64,000 nucleotides of DNA from Shinella sumterensis (GTDB taxonomy: Bacteria > Pseudomonadota > Alphaproteobacteria > Rhizobiales > Rhizobiaceae), in contig NZ_MYFN02000002.1 of the NCBI RefSeq assembly GCF_004514425.2, positions 186,001-250,000 on the forward strand, written 5' to 3'. Each line of letters starts with the position of its first letter. Positions within the stretch are counted from its first letter, which is position 1. A program made the position numbers and the translations under genes. Of the stretch, positions 8,078-20,214 are shown piece after piece. The notes beneath the pieces are model-generated. The model was not told the DNA's origin. It ran no database searches and saw only the letters and a list, made by a program, of their open reading frames with translations.

Positions 8078-9331
8078 ATGCGCAAATATTCGGTTTTCGC
8101 CGTCGCCCGGGAGGCGATGCGCGGCCACAAGGGGTGGGAGGCGCAGTGGACCTCCCCCGAGCCGCGCAAGGAATACGACGTGATCATCGTCGGCGGCGGC
8201 GGCCATGGCCTGGGCGCAGCCTATTATCTCGCCAAGGAGCACGGCATCACCAATGTCGCCGTCATCGAAAAGGGTTGGCTCGGCGGCGGCAATACCGGCC
8301 GCAACACGACCATCATCCGCTCGAACTATCTCTATGACGAGAGCATGGACATCTACGAGCACTCGCTCAAGCTCTGGGAAGGGCTGAGCCAGGACCTCAA
8401 CTACAACGTCATGTACTCGCCGCGTGGCGTGATGATGCTGTCGCACAACGTGCACGACAAGCAGTCCTTCAGCCGCCATATCCACGCCAATCGCCTTTAT
8501 GGCATCGACAACGAATGGCTGACCCCCCAGCAGGCGAAGGACTTCGTTCCGGTTCTCGATATCTCGGCATCCGCCCGGTATCCGATCAACGGTGCTGCCC
8601 TCCAGCGCCGCGGCGGCACGGCCCGCCACGACGCGGTCGCCTGGGGTTATGCCCGTGCGGCATCGGATCGCGGCGTGCATGTCATCCAGAACTGCGAAGT
8701 GAAGGGCATCCGCCGCGGGCCTGACGGCGCCGTGACGGGCGTGGAGACCTCGAAGGGCTTCATCGGCGCCAAGAAGATCGCGGTTTCGGCGTCCGGCCAC
8801 AACTCGGTCATCCTGTCGATGGCCGACGTCAAGCTGCCGCTGCACTCCGTGCCGCTGCAGGCGCTCGTTTCCGAGCCGATGAAGCCGATCTTCCCCTGCG
8901 TGGTCATGTCCAACTCAGTGCATGCCTATATCTCGCAGTCGGACAAAGGCGAGCTCGTCATCGGCGCCGGTACGGACCAGTACAATTCGTACTCCCAGAC
9001 GGGCGGCCTGCAGATCATCACGCATACGCTGGACGCCATCTGCGAACTCTTCCCGATGTTCCGCCGCGTGAAGATGATGCGCCAGTGGGGCGGCATCACC
9101 GACAACACGCCTGATCGTTCCGCGATTCAGGGCGTGACACCGGTGAAGAACCTCTTCGTCAACTGCGGCTGGGGCACCGGCGGCTTCAAGGCCACGCCCG
9201 GTTCCGCTCACCTCTTCGCGCATCTCATCGCGAAGGGCGAGCCGCACAAGCTGGCCGCCGGCCTGACGCTCGACCGCTTCCGCACCGGCCGCCTCATCGA
9301 CGAGGCAGCGGCCGCGGCCGTCGCGCACTGA
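8078..9331 (+). CDS. soxB: Sarcosine oxidase subunit beta
   Basis: This 417-residue FAD subunit of heterotetrameric sarcosine oxidase has a Rossmann FAD-binding loop (DVIIVGGGGHGLGAAYYLA) near residue 37, the covalent-flavin region around RRGGTARHDAVAWGYARAA, and a C-terminal WGGITDNTPDRS segment typical of the DAO family. The complex oxidises sarcosine (N-methylglycine) with tetrahydrofolate and O2 to glycine, 5,10-methylene-THF and H2O2. It is first of soxBDAG. Substrates may come from creatinine, glycine betaine or choline breakdown; no betaine genes are visible nearby. Confidence 0.96.
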   Translation: MRKYSVFAVAREAMRGHKGWEAQWTSPEPRKEYDVIIVGGGGHGLGAAYYLAKEHGITNVAVIEKGWLGGGNTGRNTTIIRSNYLYDESMDIYEHSLKLWEGLSQDLNYNVMYSPRGVMMLSHNVHDKQSFSRHIHANRLYGIDNEWLTPQQAKDFVPVLDISASARYPINGAALQRRGGTARHDAVAWGYARAASDRGVHVIQNCEVKGIRRGPDGAVTGVETSKGFIGAKKIAVSASGHNSVILSMADVKLPLHSVPLQALVSEPMKPIFPCVVMSNSVHAYISQSDKGELVIGAGTDQYNSYSQTGGLQIITHTLDAICELFPMFRRVKMMRQWGGITDNTPDRSAIQGVTPVKNLFVNCGWGTGGFKATPGSAHLFAHLIAKGEPHKLAAGLTLDRFRTGRLIDEAAAAAVAH

Positions 9332-9345
9332 TACCCCGTTATTCA

Positions 9346-9382
9346 CCCGCGCGTCCGGCGGCTTGAGGCCTGCCGGCGCGGG
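9346..9382 (+). other. GC-rich intercistronic hairpin between soxB and soxD
   Basis: CCCGCGC and GCGCGGG form the base of an imperfect stem with additional CGGC/GCCG pairing, just before the soxD Shine-Dalgarno. There is no T-run, so it is more likely a processing or translation-tuning hairpin than a terminator. Confidence 0.35.
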
Positions 9383-9396
9383 ACAGGAGAAACCCG

Positions 9397-9741
9397 ATGC
9401 TTCTCATCTACTGCCCCTATTGCGAGGAAGAGCGCTCCGAGCTCGAATTCCGCCACGGTGGCGATGCGCATATCGCGCGCCCGACCAATATCGCCGACGT
9501 CACGGACGAGGCGTTCGAGGAATATTTTTTCCTGCGCGACAATCCGAAGGGCCTGATCTTCGAGCGCTGGCGCCACATCCATGGCTGCGGCCGCTTCTTC
9601 AACGCGGCGCGCGATACCGTCAGCGACAAGTTCTACCTGACCTACAAGGCCGGTGAGCCGAAGCCCGTCATTCCCGGTGTTTCTCCCGCCACCGAGAAAA
9701 CCGTCGAAACCTATGAAGCCACGGAAGGAACCGCGAAATGA
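9397..9741 (+). CDS. soxD: Sarcosine oxidase subunit delta
   Basis: The 114-residue protein begins MLLIYCPYCEEERSELEF and later has WRHIHGCGRFFNAARDT; the CxxC pair with the downstream His/Cys residues matches the zinc site of the sarcosine oxidase delta subunit. The C-terminal 20 residues are Pro/Thr/Glu-rich and variable in the family. An AGGAGAAA Shine-Dalgarno precedes the ATG, and the stop overlaps the soxA start by four bases (ATGA), so expression is coupled. Confidence 0.95.
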   Translation: MLLIYCPYCEEERSELEFRHGGDAHIARPTNIADVTDEAFEEYFFLRDNPKGLIFERWRHIHGCGRFFNAARDTVSDKFYLTYKAGEPKPVIPGVSPATEKTVETYEATEGTAK

Positions 9742-12731
9742 GCGGCGCCAATCGCATTGCCGGTCAGGGCCGCCTGACGCCCGCCAAGACAGCGCGTTTC
9801 ACCTTCGACGGAAAGACCTATCACGCGCTTGAGGGCGATACCGTTGCCTCCGCGCTGCTCGCCAACGGCGTGCATCTGGTTGGCCGTTCGTTCAAGTACC
9901 ATCGTCCGCGCGGCATTCTTTCGGCCGGTCCGGAAGAACCCAATGCCCTGATCGACGTTTCCCGCGATGCCGCGCGCCGCCAGCCGAATGTCCGCGCGCC
10001 GGTGCAGGAAGTCTTCGACGGCATGAAGGTGGAATCGCAGAACCGCTGGCCTTCGCTCGCCTTCGATATCGGCGGCGTGAACAACCTGCTGTCGCCGTTC
10101 TTCGCTGCCGGCTTCTACTACAAGACCTTCATGTGGCCGAAGGCCGCCTGGGAGAAGGTCTACGAGCCTTTCATCCGCAAGGCCGCCGGCCTCGGCGTGT
10201 CGCCGACGGAAGACGATCCGGACCATTATGCCAACCGCTACGCGCATTGCGACGTGCTGGTTGCCGGTGCCGGCGTCGCGGGCCTTTCCGCCGCGCTTGC
10301 CGCCGCTGAAGCGGGCGCCCGCGTGATCCTCGTCGACGAGCAGCCGGAAGTCGGCGGTGCGCTGCACTTCGACACCTCCGTCAAGATCGACGGCCAGAAC
10401 GGTTACGACTGGGCGCAGGCGACGGCTGCCAAGCTGAAGGCGATGGAGAACGTCACCGTTCTCACCCGCACGACGGCCTTCGGCTACTACAACCACAATT
10501 TCGTCGGCCTCGTCGAACGCGTCACCGATCATCTCCCCAAGCCGGACAAGAAGCTGCCGCGCGAGCGTCTTTGGCAGGTCCGCGCCAAGCGCGTCATTCT
10601 CGCGACCGGTTCGATCGAGCGCCACATGGTGTTCGCCAACAACGACCGTCCGGGCATCATGCTCGCCTCGGCCGCGCGCACCTATCTCAACCATTTCGGC
10701 GTCGCCGTCGGCCGCAAGGTCGGCGTCTATACGGCAAGCGATTCTGCCTATGAGGCCGCCTTCGACCTGAAGCGGGCGGGCGTCACCATCGCCGCCATCG
10801 TTGATAACCGCGAGAAGCCCGGCGAGGCCGTCCTGGCTGAAGCCCGAAAGCTCGGCATCGAGGTTCTGACCGGTCATTCCGTCGTCGACACCAAGGGCAA
10901 GCTGCGTGTCTCCGCCATGTCGGTCGCCCGCAACGGCGGCGGCTCGGCGCGCTGGATCCCCATCGACGCGCTTTTGATGTCGGCCGGCTGGACGCCCTCC
11001 GTGCATCTCTTCTCGCAGTCGCGCGGCAAGGTGGCCTATGACGCCGCTTCGGGCCGCTTCCTGCCGGGTACCTATGCGCAGGATTGCCTGTCGGTCGGTT
11101 CGTGCAACGGCACGGACGGGCTTCAGGCGACCATCGAGGAATCGCTGGCTGCCGGCGAGCTGATGGCACGTGCCACCGGCAACGAAAATGGCGTCAAGGT
11201 CGAGCTTCGTGGCGAAAGCGCCTTCGAATGGACCGGCGGCATGGCAGGTGCTGGCGAAGGCGCAGGTGCCGACACCACGGTCAAGGCCTTCGTCGACTTC
11301 CAGAACGACGTTTGTGCCAAGGATATCCGCCTTGCCGTGCGCGAAGGCATGCACTCGATCGAGCACATCAAGCGCTTCACCACCAACGGCATGGCGACGG
11401 ACCAGGGCAAGCTGTCCAATATCCATGGCCTCGCCATCGCTTCTGAAGTGCTGAACCGCGAGATTCCGAAGATTGGCCTCACGACCTTCCGCGCGCCCTA
11501 CACGCCCGTCACCTTCGGTGCGCTGATCAGCCATTCGCGTGGCGCGCTTTTCGACCCGGCCCGCAAGACGCCCATGCATGCCTGGGAAGAAGCGCATGGC
11601 GCCGTCTTTGAGGACGTCGGCAACTGGAAGCGCGCCTGGTACTATCCGCGTTCGGGCGAGACGATGCACGATGCGGTCAACCGCGAGTGCCGCACGGTGC
11701 GTAATGTCGCCGGTCTCTTCGACGCCTCCACGCTCGGCAAGATCGAGGTCGTCGGTCCGGATGCCGAAGTGTTCATGAACCTCATGTACACCAATGCCTG
11801 GGACACGCTGAAGCCCGGTCGTTGCCGCTATGGCATCATGCTGCGCGAAGACGGCTTCGTCTATGACGACGGTGTCGTCGGCCGCCTGTCGCAGGATCGC
11901 TTCCACGTCACCACCACGACGGGCGGCGCGCCGCGCGTCATGCACCACATGGAAGACTATCTCCAGACGGAATTCCCGCATCTCAAGGTGTGGCTGACGT
12001 CGACCACCGAACAGTGGGCGGTCATCGCCGTGCAGGGCCCGAAGGCGCGCGAAATCCTGGAGCCGCTGGTCGAAGGCATCGACATCTCGAACGAGGCCTT
12101 CCCGCATATGAGCGTGCGCGAAGGTCAGATCTGCGGCGTGCCGACCCGGCTCTTCCGCATGTCGTTCACCGGTGAAGCGGGCTATGAAGTCAACGTTCCC
12201 GCGGATTACGGCCAGGCCGTCTGGGAGGCCATCTGGGCACGGGCGGAGCCGCTCGGCGCCTGCGCCTACGGCACCGAGACCATGCACGTGCTGCGCGCCG
12301 AGAAGGGTTACATCATCGTCGGCCAGGATACGGACGGCACGGTCACGCCGCACGACGCCAGCCTCAGCTGGGCCGTCTCCAAGAAGAAGACGGACTTCGT
12401 CGGCATCCGCGGCCTCAAGCGGCCGGATCTCGTCAAGGAAGGCCGCAAGCAGCTGGTCGGCCTCCTGACGAAGGACCCGAACGTGGTGCTGGAGGAGGGG
12501 GCGCAGATCGTCGCCGATCCGAACCAGCCCAAGCCCATGACCATGCTTGGCCATGTCACGTCGTCCTACTGGTCGGAGAATTGCGGCCGGTCGATCGCCT
12601 TGGCGCTGGTAGCCGGCGGTCAGGCCCGTCTGGGCCAGACGCTCTACGTGCCGATGCCGGACCGTACCATCGCGGTCGAGGTCAGCGACATGGTCTTTGT
12701 CGACAAGGAAGGAGGACGCCTCAATGGCTGA
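9738..12731 (+). CDS. soxA: Sarcosine oxidase subunit alpha
   Basis: The 997-residue subunit has, in order, an N-terminal ferredoxin-fold region (FTFDGKTYHALEGDTVASAL), a dinucleotide-binding domain with GAGVAGLSAALAAAEAGARV near residue 175 for NAD, and a C-terminal GcvT-like aminomethyltransferase half beginning near residue 580. The C-terminal half binds folate and accepts the methylene group channelled from the flavin site. The length is that of known SoxA. It overlaps both neighbours, soxD by four bases and soxG by eight. Confidence 0.96.
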   Translation: MSGANRIAGQGRLTPAKTARFTFDGKTYHALEGDTVASALLANGVHLVGRSFKYHRPRGILSAGPEEPNALIDVSRDAARRQPNVRAPVQEVFDGMKVESQNRWPSLAFDIGGVNNLLSPFFAAGFYYKTFMWPKAAWEKVYEPFIRKAAGLGVSPTEDDPDHYANRYAHCDVLVAGAGVAGLSAALAAAEAGARVILVDEQPEVGGALHFDTSVKIDGQNGYDWAQATAAKLKAMENVTVLTRTTAFGYYNHNFVGLVERVTDHLPKPDKKLPRERLWQVRAKRVILATGSIERHMVFANNDRPGIMLASAARTYLNHFGVAVGRKVGVYTASDSAYEAAFDLKRAGVTIAAIVDNREKPGEAVLAEARKLGIEVLTGHSVVDTKGKLRVSAMSVARNGGGSARWIPIDALLMSAGWTPSVHLFSQSRGKVAYDAASGRFLPGTYAQDCLSVGSCNGTDGLQATIEESLAAGELMARATGNENGVKVELRGESAFEWTGGMAGAGEGAGADTTVKAFVDFQNDVCAKDIRLAVREGMHSIEHIKRFTTNGMATDQGKLSNIHGLAIASEVLNREIPKIGLTTFRAPYTPVTFGALISHSRGALFDPARKTPMHAWEEAHGAVFEDVGNWKRAWYYPRSGETMHDAVNRECRTVRNVAGLFDASTLGKIEVVGPDAEVFMNLMYTNAWDTLKPGRCRYGIMLREDGFVYDDGVVGRLSQDRFHVTTTTGGAPRVMHHMEDYLQTEFPHLKVWLTSTTEQWAVIAVQGPKAREILEPLVEGIDISNEAFPHMSVREGQICGVPTRLFRMSFTGEAGYEVNVPADYGQAVWEAIWARAEPLGACAYGTETMHVLRAEKGYIIVGQDTDGTVTPHDASLSWAVSKKKTDFVGIRGLKRPDLVKEGRKQLVGLLTKDPNVVLEEGAQIVADPNQPKPMTMLGHVTSSYWSENCGRSIALALVAGGQARLGQTLYVPMPDRTIAVEVSDMVFVDKEGGRLNG

Positions 12732-13272
12732 TCAAGCTCTTCGCAAGCCGCCGCTTGGCCGCAGCCATGGCGGTTCCGCCGGTGCACGCGTCACGCCTGC
12801 CGCACCCGCAACCCGTCTTTCGCTGCGCGCCGGCGCGGATGCCATCGGTACGCTCTCCCTGGCCTTCGGCCTCGAACTGCCGCAGCGTCCAAAGACTTCC
12901 GCCTCGGTCGGTGGTCGCCACGCGCTCTGGCTCGGCCCGGACGAATGGCTGCTGATCGACGAGACCGGCGCGGACCTGATGGGCATTGCTGCTGGCGTTT
13001 CGGCGCTGCATTCGGCGACGGATGTCTCTCACCGCAATGTGGGCATCACCGTTTCCGGCCCGGATGCGGGCGCGGCGATTGCCAGCGCCTGCCCGCTCGA
13101 TCTGAATAACGGGGCCTTCCCGGTCGGCGCTGCGGCACGCACCGTTCTCGGCAAGATCGAGATCGTCCTGCTGCGCACCGGAGAGGAAGACTATCGCGTC
13201 GAATGCTGGCGCTCGTTTTCGCCCTATGCCTTCGGCCTTCTCTCGGAAGGCGCTGAAGACGCCGGTCTCTGA
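12724..13272 (+). CDS. soxG: Sarcosine oxidase subunit gamma
   Basis: The 182-residue protein is a shortened GcvT-like fold with RHALWLGPDEWLLID and the C-terminal ECWRSFSPYAFGLL, the hallmark of the gamma subunit. The ATG of MADQALRKPP is preferred because GGAGGA lies just upstream, within soxA; a longer frame would start deep inside soxA. It is last in the operon. An intrinsic terminator starts immediately after the stop codon. Confidence 0.94.
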   Translation: MADQALRKPPLGRSHGGSAGARVTPAAPATRLSLRAGADAIGTLSLAFGLELPQRPKTSASVGGRHALWLGPDEWLLIDETGADLMGIAAGVSALHSATDVSHRNVGITVSGPDAGAAIASACPLDLNNGAFPVGAAARTVLGKIEIVLLRTGEEDYRVECWRSFSPYAFGLLSEGAEDAGL

Positions 13273-13274
13273 TG

Positions 13275-13304
13275 AAAAATCCCGCTTTCGAGGCGGGATT
13301 TTTT
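13275..13304. terminator. Bidirectional intrinsic terminator between soxG and the MaoC gene
   Basis: AAAAATCCCGC and GCGGGATTTTTT flank a seven-base loop. The last Ts overlap the stop codon of the convergent MaoC gene, so this one hairpin serves the sox operon and probably also the minus-strand transcript. Confidence 0.88.
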
Positions 13305-13791
13305 AGACGTTCTCCGGCCGATCCTTCGGATCGAACTGAATGATGGTGATCCAGTCGGCGGTGAGCGCCGGCTTGCGCTCGTCCTCGATCTCGACGGAAA
13401 CATCATAACGGATCGTCACCATGCCCGCGCCGCGGAAGCGCGCTTCGTCGAGCACGAACCGGCCGCGCACCCGCACACCGCTTTTCACCGGCGTGATGAA
13501 GCGGACCTTGTCGAACCCGTAATTGATGCCCATCGTCTGCTCGAGGATGCGCGGCACGCAATCGAAGTTCATGGCCGAGAGCAGCGACAGGGTGAGAAAA
13601 CCGTGCGCGATGGTTCCGCCGAACGGCGTCTCGGCCGCCGCGCGCACGGGATCCGTGTGAATGAACTGGTGATCCTCGGTGGCGTCGGCGAAACGGTCGA
13701 TCATCGTCTGGTCGACGACGAACCAGCGGGAAACGCCGAGTTCGCTTCCGACGAGCGCGGGCACATCTTTCAAATGAATATCTGCGGGCAT
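13303..13791 (-). CDS. MaoC/NodN-family dehydratase
   Basis: This 162-residue hot-dog-fold protein carries the hydratase segment DATEDHQFIHTDPVRA with the catalytic Asp/His pair, then FGGTIAHGFLTLSLL, typical of MaoC-like (R)-specific enoyl-CoA hydratases and rhizobial NodN-type proteins. The start is set by GGAAGG five bases before the ATG of MPADIHLKD; another ATG four codons upstream overlaps that site. It lies 62 bp downstream of glgX on the same strand, so it may be read through from the glycogen operon, although its predicted role (acyl-CoA hydration, possibly PHA precursor or fatty acid metabolism) is different. The exact substrate is unknown. Confidence 0.85.
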   Translation of the reverse strand: MPADIHLKDVPALVGSELGVSRWFVVDQTMIDRFADATEDHQFIHTDPVRAAAETPFGGTIAHGFLTLSLLSAMNFDCVPRILEQTMGINYGFDKVRFITPVKSGVRVRGRFVLDEARFRGAGMVTIRYDVSVEIEDERKPALTADWITIIQFDPKDRPENV

Positions 13792-13853
13792 AGGGCCTTC
13801 CATTGATCGATCGGGATTCGTTCTAGAGACGCGCTTTGGCCGGGCAATGAATT

Positions 13854-15827
13854 TCAGTAGTTTTCGACAAGAATTTCGACTGTGCGCGCGCCCACCATCA
13901 CGTTGGGCGCATGGCCGACGGTAAGCAGGCTGACCCATTCGCGGCCGTCCGGCAAGGGGAAGGCGAGCGGTTGTTCGCCATGGCTGCGATTGACGATAAC
14001 CGCGAGGCGGACGGTGCGCCGTTGCTGCACATCCGGCGTCTTGAAAAGGGCCATGAAGGTTGCCGCCCCGGGCTGCTCCCAGTCCTCGACTGTCATCGGT
14101 GTGCCGGCAGCGGTCAGCCACTCAACATCGCCGTCTCCGTTCAGAAACGTCGTCTCCGTGAGGGCCGGAAAGCGCTTGCGGATCGCCGATAGCATGGCGG
14201 TATGCTCGATCAGGCCTTCGTCCAGACCCTTCCAGTCGAGCCAGGTCATTGCATTGTCCTGGCAGTAGGCGTTGTTATTGCCCTGCTGCGACCGGCCGCC
14301 CTCGTCGCCCGCCGTCAGCATCACCGTGCCGCGCGAAAGGAACAGGCTGGAGAGCAGGGCCTTTACATCGGCGCGCCGGGCGGAAAGCACCACGCCGTCC
14401 GTCGACGCGCCCTCGGCCCCGTTGTTCCAGGAATGGTTTTCGCTGTGACCATCCCGATTGTCCTCGCCGTTCGCCTCGTTGTGCTTGTGCGTATAGGAAA
14501 CCAGGTCCATGAGCGTGAAACCGTCATGGGCGGCGAGGAAGTTGACGCTGCGTGTGCGATGCCCGCCATGGCGGGAGAAGATGTCGGAGGAGCCCGCGAG
14601 CGCCGTGACGAAAGCGCCGAGCTTGTAGCTGTCACCGCGCCAGAACATCCGCGTGTCGTCGCGATAGCGGTCGTTCCATTCGAGAAAGGGAGCGGGAAAG
14701 TTGCCGAGCTGGTAGCCGCCGGGTCCGATATCCCAGGGTTCGGCAATCAGCACGCGGTCTTTCAGCAGTGGATCGGCGCAGATATCGGCCAAGAGGGCGG
14801 CATTGGTGGAAAAGCCGTCGGCCTCGCGGCCGAGAATGGTTGCGAGATCGAAGCGGAAACCGTCGACCCCGGCCTGACGCACGAAATGGCGCAGGCTGTC
14901 GAGCACCAGCTGGCGCACCACGGGATGTTCGCCTGCAATGGTATTGCCGCAGCCGGTATCGTTGATCAGCTCGCCCGGCCGATCCGGCACGTGGCGATAG
15001 TAGGTGAGATTGTCGAGGCCGCGCATGGAGAGCGTCGTGCCGTGGCGGTCGCTTTCGCCGGAATGGTTGAAGACGAGGTCGAGGATCACGCCGATATTCT
15101 CGGCCCTGAGGGCGGCGACCGTATCGGCAAGCTCCTGCATTCCGCCGGGCACCAGGCGCGGATCGAGTGCCATCAGCGCGATCGGATTGTAGCCCCAGCT
15201 GTTCGAAAGGCCGAGCGGCGGCAGATGCCGCTCATCGATCCAGGCGGTGATCGGCATGAGCTCGACGGCATCGACACCGAGGCGCTTCAGGTGTGCGAGC
15301 ACCGAGGGATGAGCCAGCGCGCCGACCGTTCCGCGCATGGCCTCCGGCACGTCGGGATTGAGCATGGTGAAGCCACGCACCGCGGTCTCGTAGATGAACC
15401 CGCCGGGGCGGAAAAGCGGTGGCTTCACCTCGACGGGTCGGTCGCACGTGACGATGGCCTTCGGCACGATATCGGCCGTTTCGGTGCCGAACTGTGTCAG
15501 GCGAACGTCATGCACAAAGCGGCGGTCTAGCTCCTTTGCATAGGGATCGACGAGCAGCTTGGCAGGATCGAACCACAGGCCATGGTCGGGCGAGTAGATG
15601 CCATCGGCGCGAAAGCCGTAACGTGTTCCTTCCTGCGCGCCCTCGACGAAGACGCGGTGAAAGCCGTTCTCGTCCCGACCCATGGCGAGGCGGGCGAGTT
15701 CCTTGTCGTCGCTGCCGTCGAACAGGCAGAGATCGATGCGGGCGGCATCGCGGGAATAGACCGAAAACTCCACTCCGTCCCCGGAGAGCGTGGCGCCCGG
15801 CGCGAAGGAAGGAGGGGTGAGGGCCAT
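13854..15827 (-). CDS. glgX: Glycogen debranching enzyme GlgX
   Basis: The 657-residue GH13 isoamylase-type enzyme hydrolyses alpha-1,6 branches of phosphorylase-trimmed glycogen. A CBM48 domain (GDGVEFSVYSRDAARIDLCL) is followed by the catalytic barrel with VILDLVFNHSGES, the nucleophile in DGFRFDLATILG, the acid in VLIAEPWDIG and the transition-state Asp in FLAAHDGFTL. The ATG is one base after the pgm stop, and it is the last glycogen gene of the operon. The GlgX-type length and the YETAVRGFT motif support the assignment over trehalose-forming TreX/TreZ relatives. Confidence 0.95.
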   Translation of the reverse strand: MALTPPSFAPGATLSGDGVEFSVYSRDAARIDLCLFDGSDDKELARLAMGRDENGFHRVFVEGAQEGTRYGFRADGIYSPDHGLWFDPAKLLVDPYAKELDRRFVHDVRLTQFGTETADIVPKAIVTCDRPVEVKPPLFRPGGFIYETAVRGFTMLNPDVPEAMRGTVGALAHPSVLAHLKRLGVDAVELMPITAWIDERHLPPLGLSNSWGYNPIALMALDPRLVPGGMQELADTVAALRAENIGVILDLVFNHSGESDRHGTTLSMRGLDNLTYYRHVPDRPGELINDTGCGNTIAGEHPVVRQLVLDSLRHFVRQAGVDGFRFDLATILGREADGFSTNAALLADICADPLLKDRVLIAEPWDIGPGGYQLGNFPAPFLEWNDRYRDDTRMFWRGDSYKLGAFVTALAGSSDIFSRHGGHRTRSVNFLAAHDGFTLMDLVSYTHKHNEANGEDNRDGHSENHSWNNGAEGASTDGVVLSARRADVKALLSSLFLSRGTVMLTAGDEGGRSQQGNNNAYCQDNAMTWLDWKGLDEGLIEHTAMLSAIRKRFPALTETTFLNGDGDVEWLTAAGTPMTVEDWEQPGAATFMALFKTPDVQQRRTVRLAVIVNRSHGEQPLAFPLPDGREWVSLLTVGHAPNVMVGARTVEILVENY

Positions 15828-15828
15828 C

Positions 15829-18922
<3,094 letters not shown>

Positions 18923-18929
18923 GTCCGGG

Positions 18930-20192
18930 TTAGAGCTCCAGCTTGTCGATCATGTTCTGGGTGATGAGGCATATGCCGTTCTCGGAACGGCGGAAACGCT
19001 TGGCGTCGAAGTCCGGATCCTCGCCGACGACAAGGCCCTCGGGTATGACGACGCCGCGATCGATGACAACATTCCTGAGTTGCGCGTGGCGCCCGATCAT
19101 GACATTGGGCAGGACCACCGCACCATCGAGCCGCGAGTAGGAGTTCGCCCGCACGCCGGTGAACAGAAGACTGCGGTGCAGCGTCGAGCCGGAAATGATG
19201 CAGTCGCCCGAGACGAGCGAGGAGATGGCCGAGCCGCGGCGGTTCTCGTCGTCATGCACGAATTTGGCCGGCGGCTTGATCTCGGCGAAGGTCCAGATCG
19301 GCCAGGAGCTGTCGTAGATGTCGAGTTCCGGCGTGATGTGTGTGAGGTCGATATTCGCCTGCCAGTAGGCATCGACCGTACCGACGTCGCGCCAGTAGGC
19401 CTCGCGCTCGAAATCGGAACGCACGCAGGAAGCGGTGAAGCGGTGGGCCACGGCCTTACCGTGCTGCACGATGTAGGGAATGATGTCCTTGCCGAAATCG
19501 CGACTGGATGTCGGGTCGGCGGCGTCGCGGCGCAGCAGGTCCATCAGGAACTTCGTGTGGAACACGTAGATGCCCATGGAGGCAAGCGCCATCTCGGGAT
19601 TGCCGGGAATGCCGGGCGGGTCCGCCGGCTTTTCCACGAAGGCGATGATCTCGTCCTTCTCGTCGACATGCATGACGCCGAAGCCGGTCGCCTCCATGCG
19701 AGGCACTTCCAGGCAGCCGATGGTGACCTGAGCGCCGGAATCCACGTGCTGCTGAAGCATCAGCTCGTAGTCCATCTTGTAGATATGGTCGCCGGCAAGG
19801 ATGACCATGTATTCGACGCCGTAATCCTCGATGATGTCGATGTTCTGGTAGACGGCGTCGGCGGTGCCTTCATACCACTGCGTCTCGGAGACGCGCTGGG
19901 AGGCGGGAAGGATGTCGAAGCTTTCGTTGCGTTCGGGACGGAAAAAGTTCCAGCCGCGCTGCAGGTGGCGGATCAGCGAATGCGCCTTGTACTGGGTGGC
20001 CACGCCGATGCGGCGGATACCGGAATTCAGCGCATTGGACAGTGCGAAATCGATGATGCGCGCCTTGCCGCCGAAATAGACGGCGGGTTTCGCCCGCCGG
20101 TCGGTCAGTTCCTTGAGGCGGCTGCCGCGTCCGCCGGCCAGGACATACGCCATGGCGTCACGGGCAAGGGGTTGAATGCGCTTCTGCTCCAT
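18930..20192 (-). CDS. glgC: Glucose-1-phosphate adenylyltransferase
   Basis: The 420-residue enzyme makes ADP-glucose from ATP and glucose-1-phosphate, the controlled step of bacterial glycogen synthesis. Visible are the pyrophosphorylase motif [20 protein letters not shown], the [14 protein letters not shown] segment, [10 protein letters not shown] and FVEKPADPP, then a C-terminal left-handed beta-helix region. The ATG of MEQKRIQPL is chosen because GGGAGGAAACCT precedes it and the length then equals the classic Agrobacterium protein; a start ten codons upstream has no support. It follows glgB by 22 bp. Confidence 0.96.
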   Translation of the reverse strand: MEQKRIQPLARDAMAYVLAGGRGSRLKELTDRRAKPAVYFGGKARIIDFALSNALNSGIRRIGVATQYKAHSLIRHLQRGWNFFRPERNESFDILPASQRVSETQWYEGTADAVYQNIDIIEDYGVEYMVILAGDHIYKMDYELMLQQHVDSGAQVTIGCLEVPRMEATGFGVMHVDEKDEIIAFVEKPADPPGIPGNPEMALASMGIYVFHTKFLMDLLRRDAADPTSSRDFGKDIIPYIVQHGKAVAHRFTASCVRSDFEREAYWRDVGTVDAYWQANIDLTHITPELDIYDSSWPIWTFAEIKPPAKFVHDDENRRGSAISSLVSGDCIISGSTLHRSLLFTGVRANSYSRLDGAVVLPNVMIGRHAQLRNVVIDRGVVIPEGLVVGEDPDFDAKRFRRSENGICLITQNMIDKLEL

Positions 20193-20214
20193 AGGTTTCC
20201 TCCCGATTCTTGTT

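Noticed and set aside
7808..8337. Plus-strand frames in and across the rpsU-soxB gap
   Set aside because: They lack ribosome-binding sites, and the longer one runs out of frame into soxB.
9711..12554. 947-codon open frame opposite soxA
   Set aside because: Same reason: antisense to a complete SoxA, composition typical of shadow frames.
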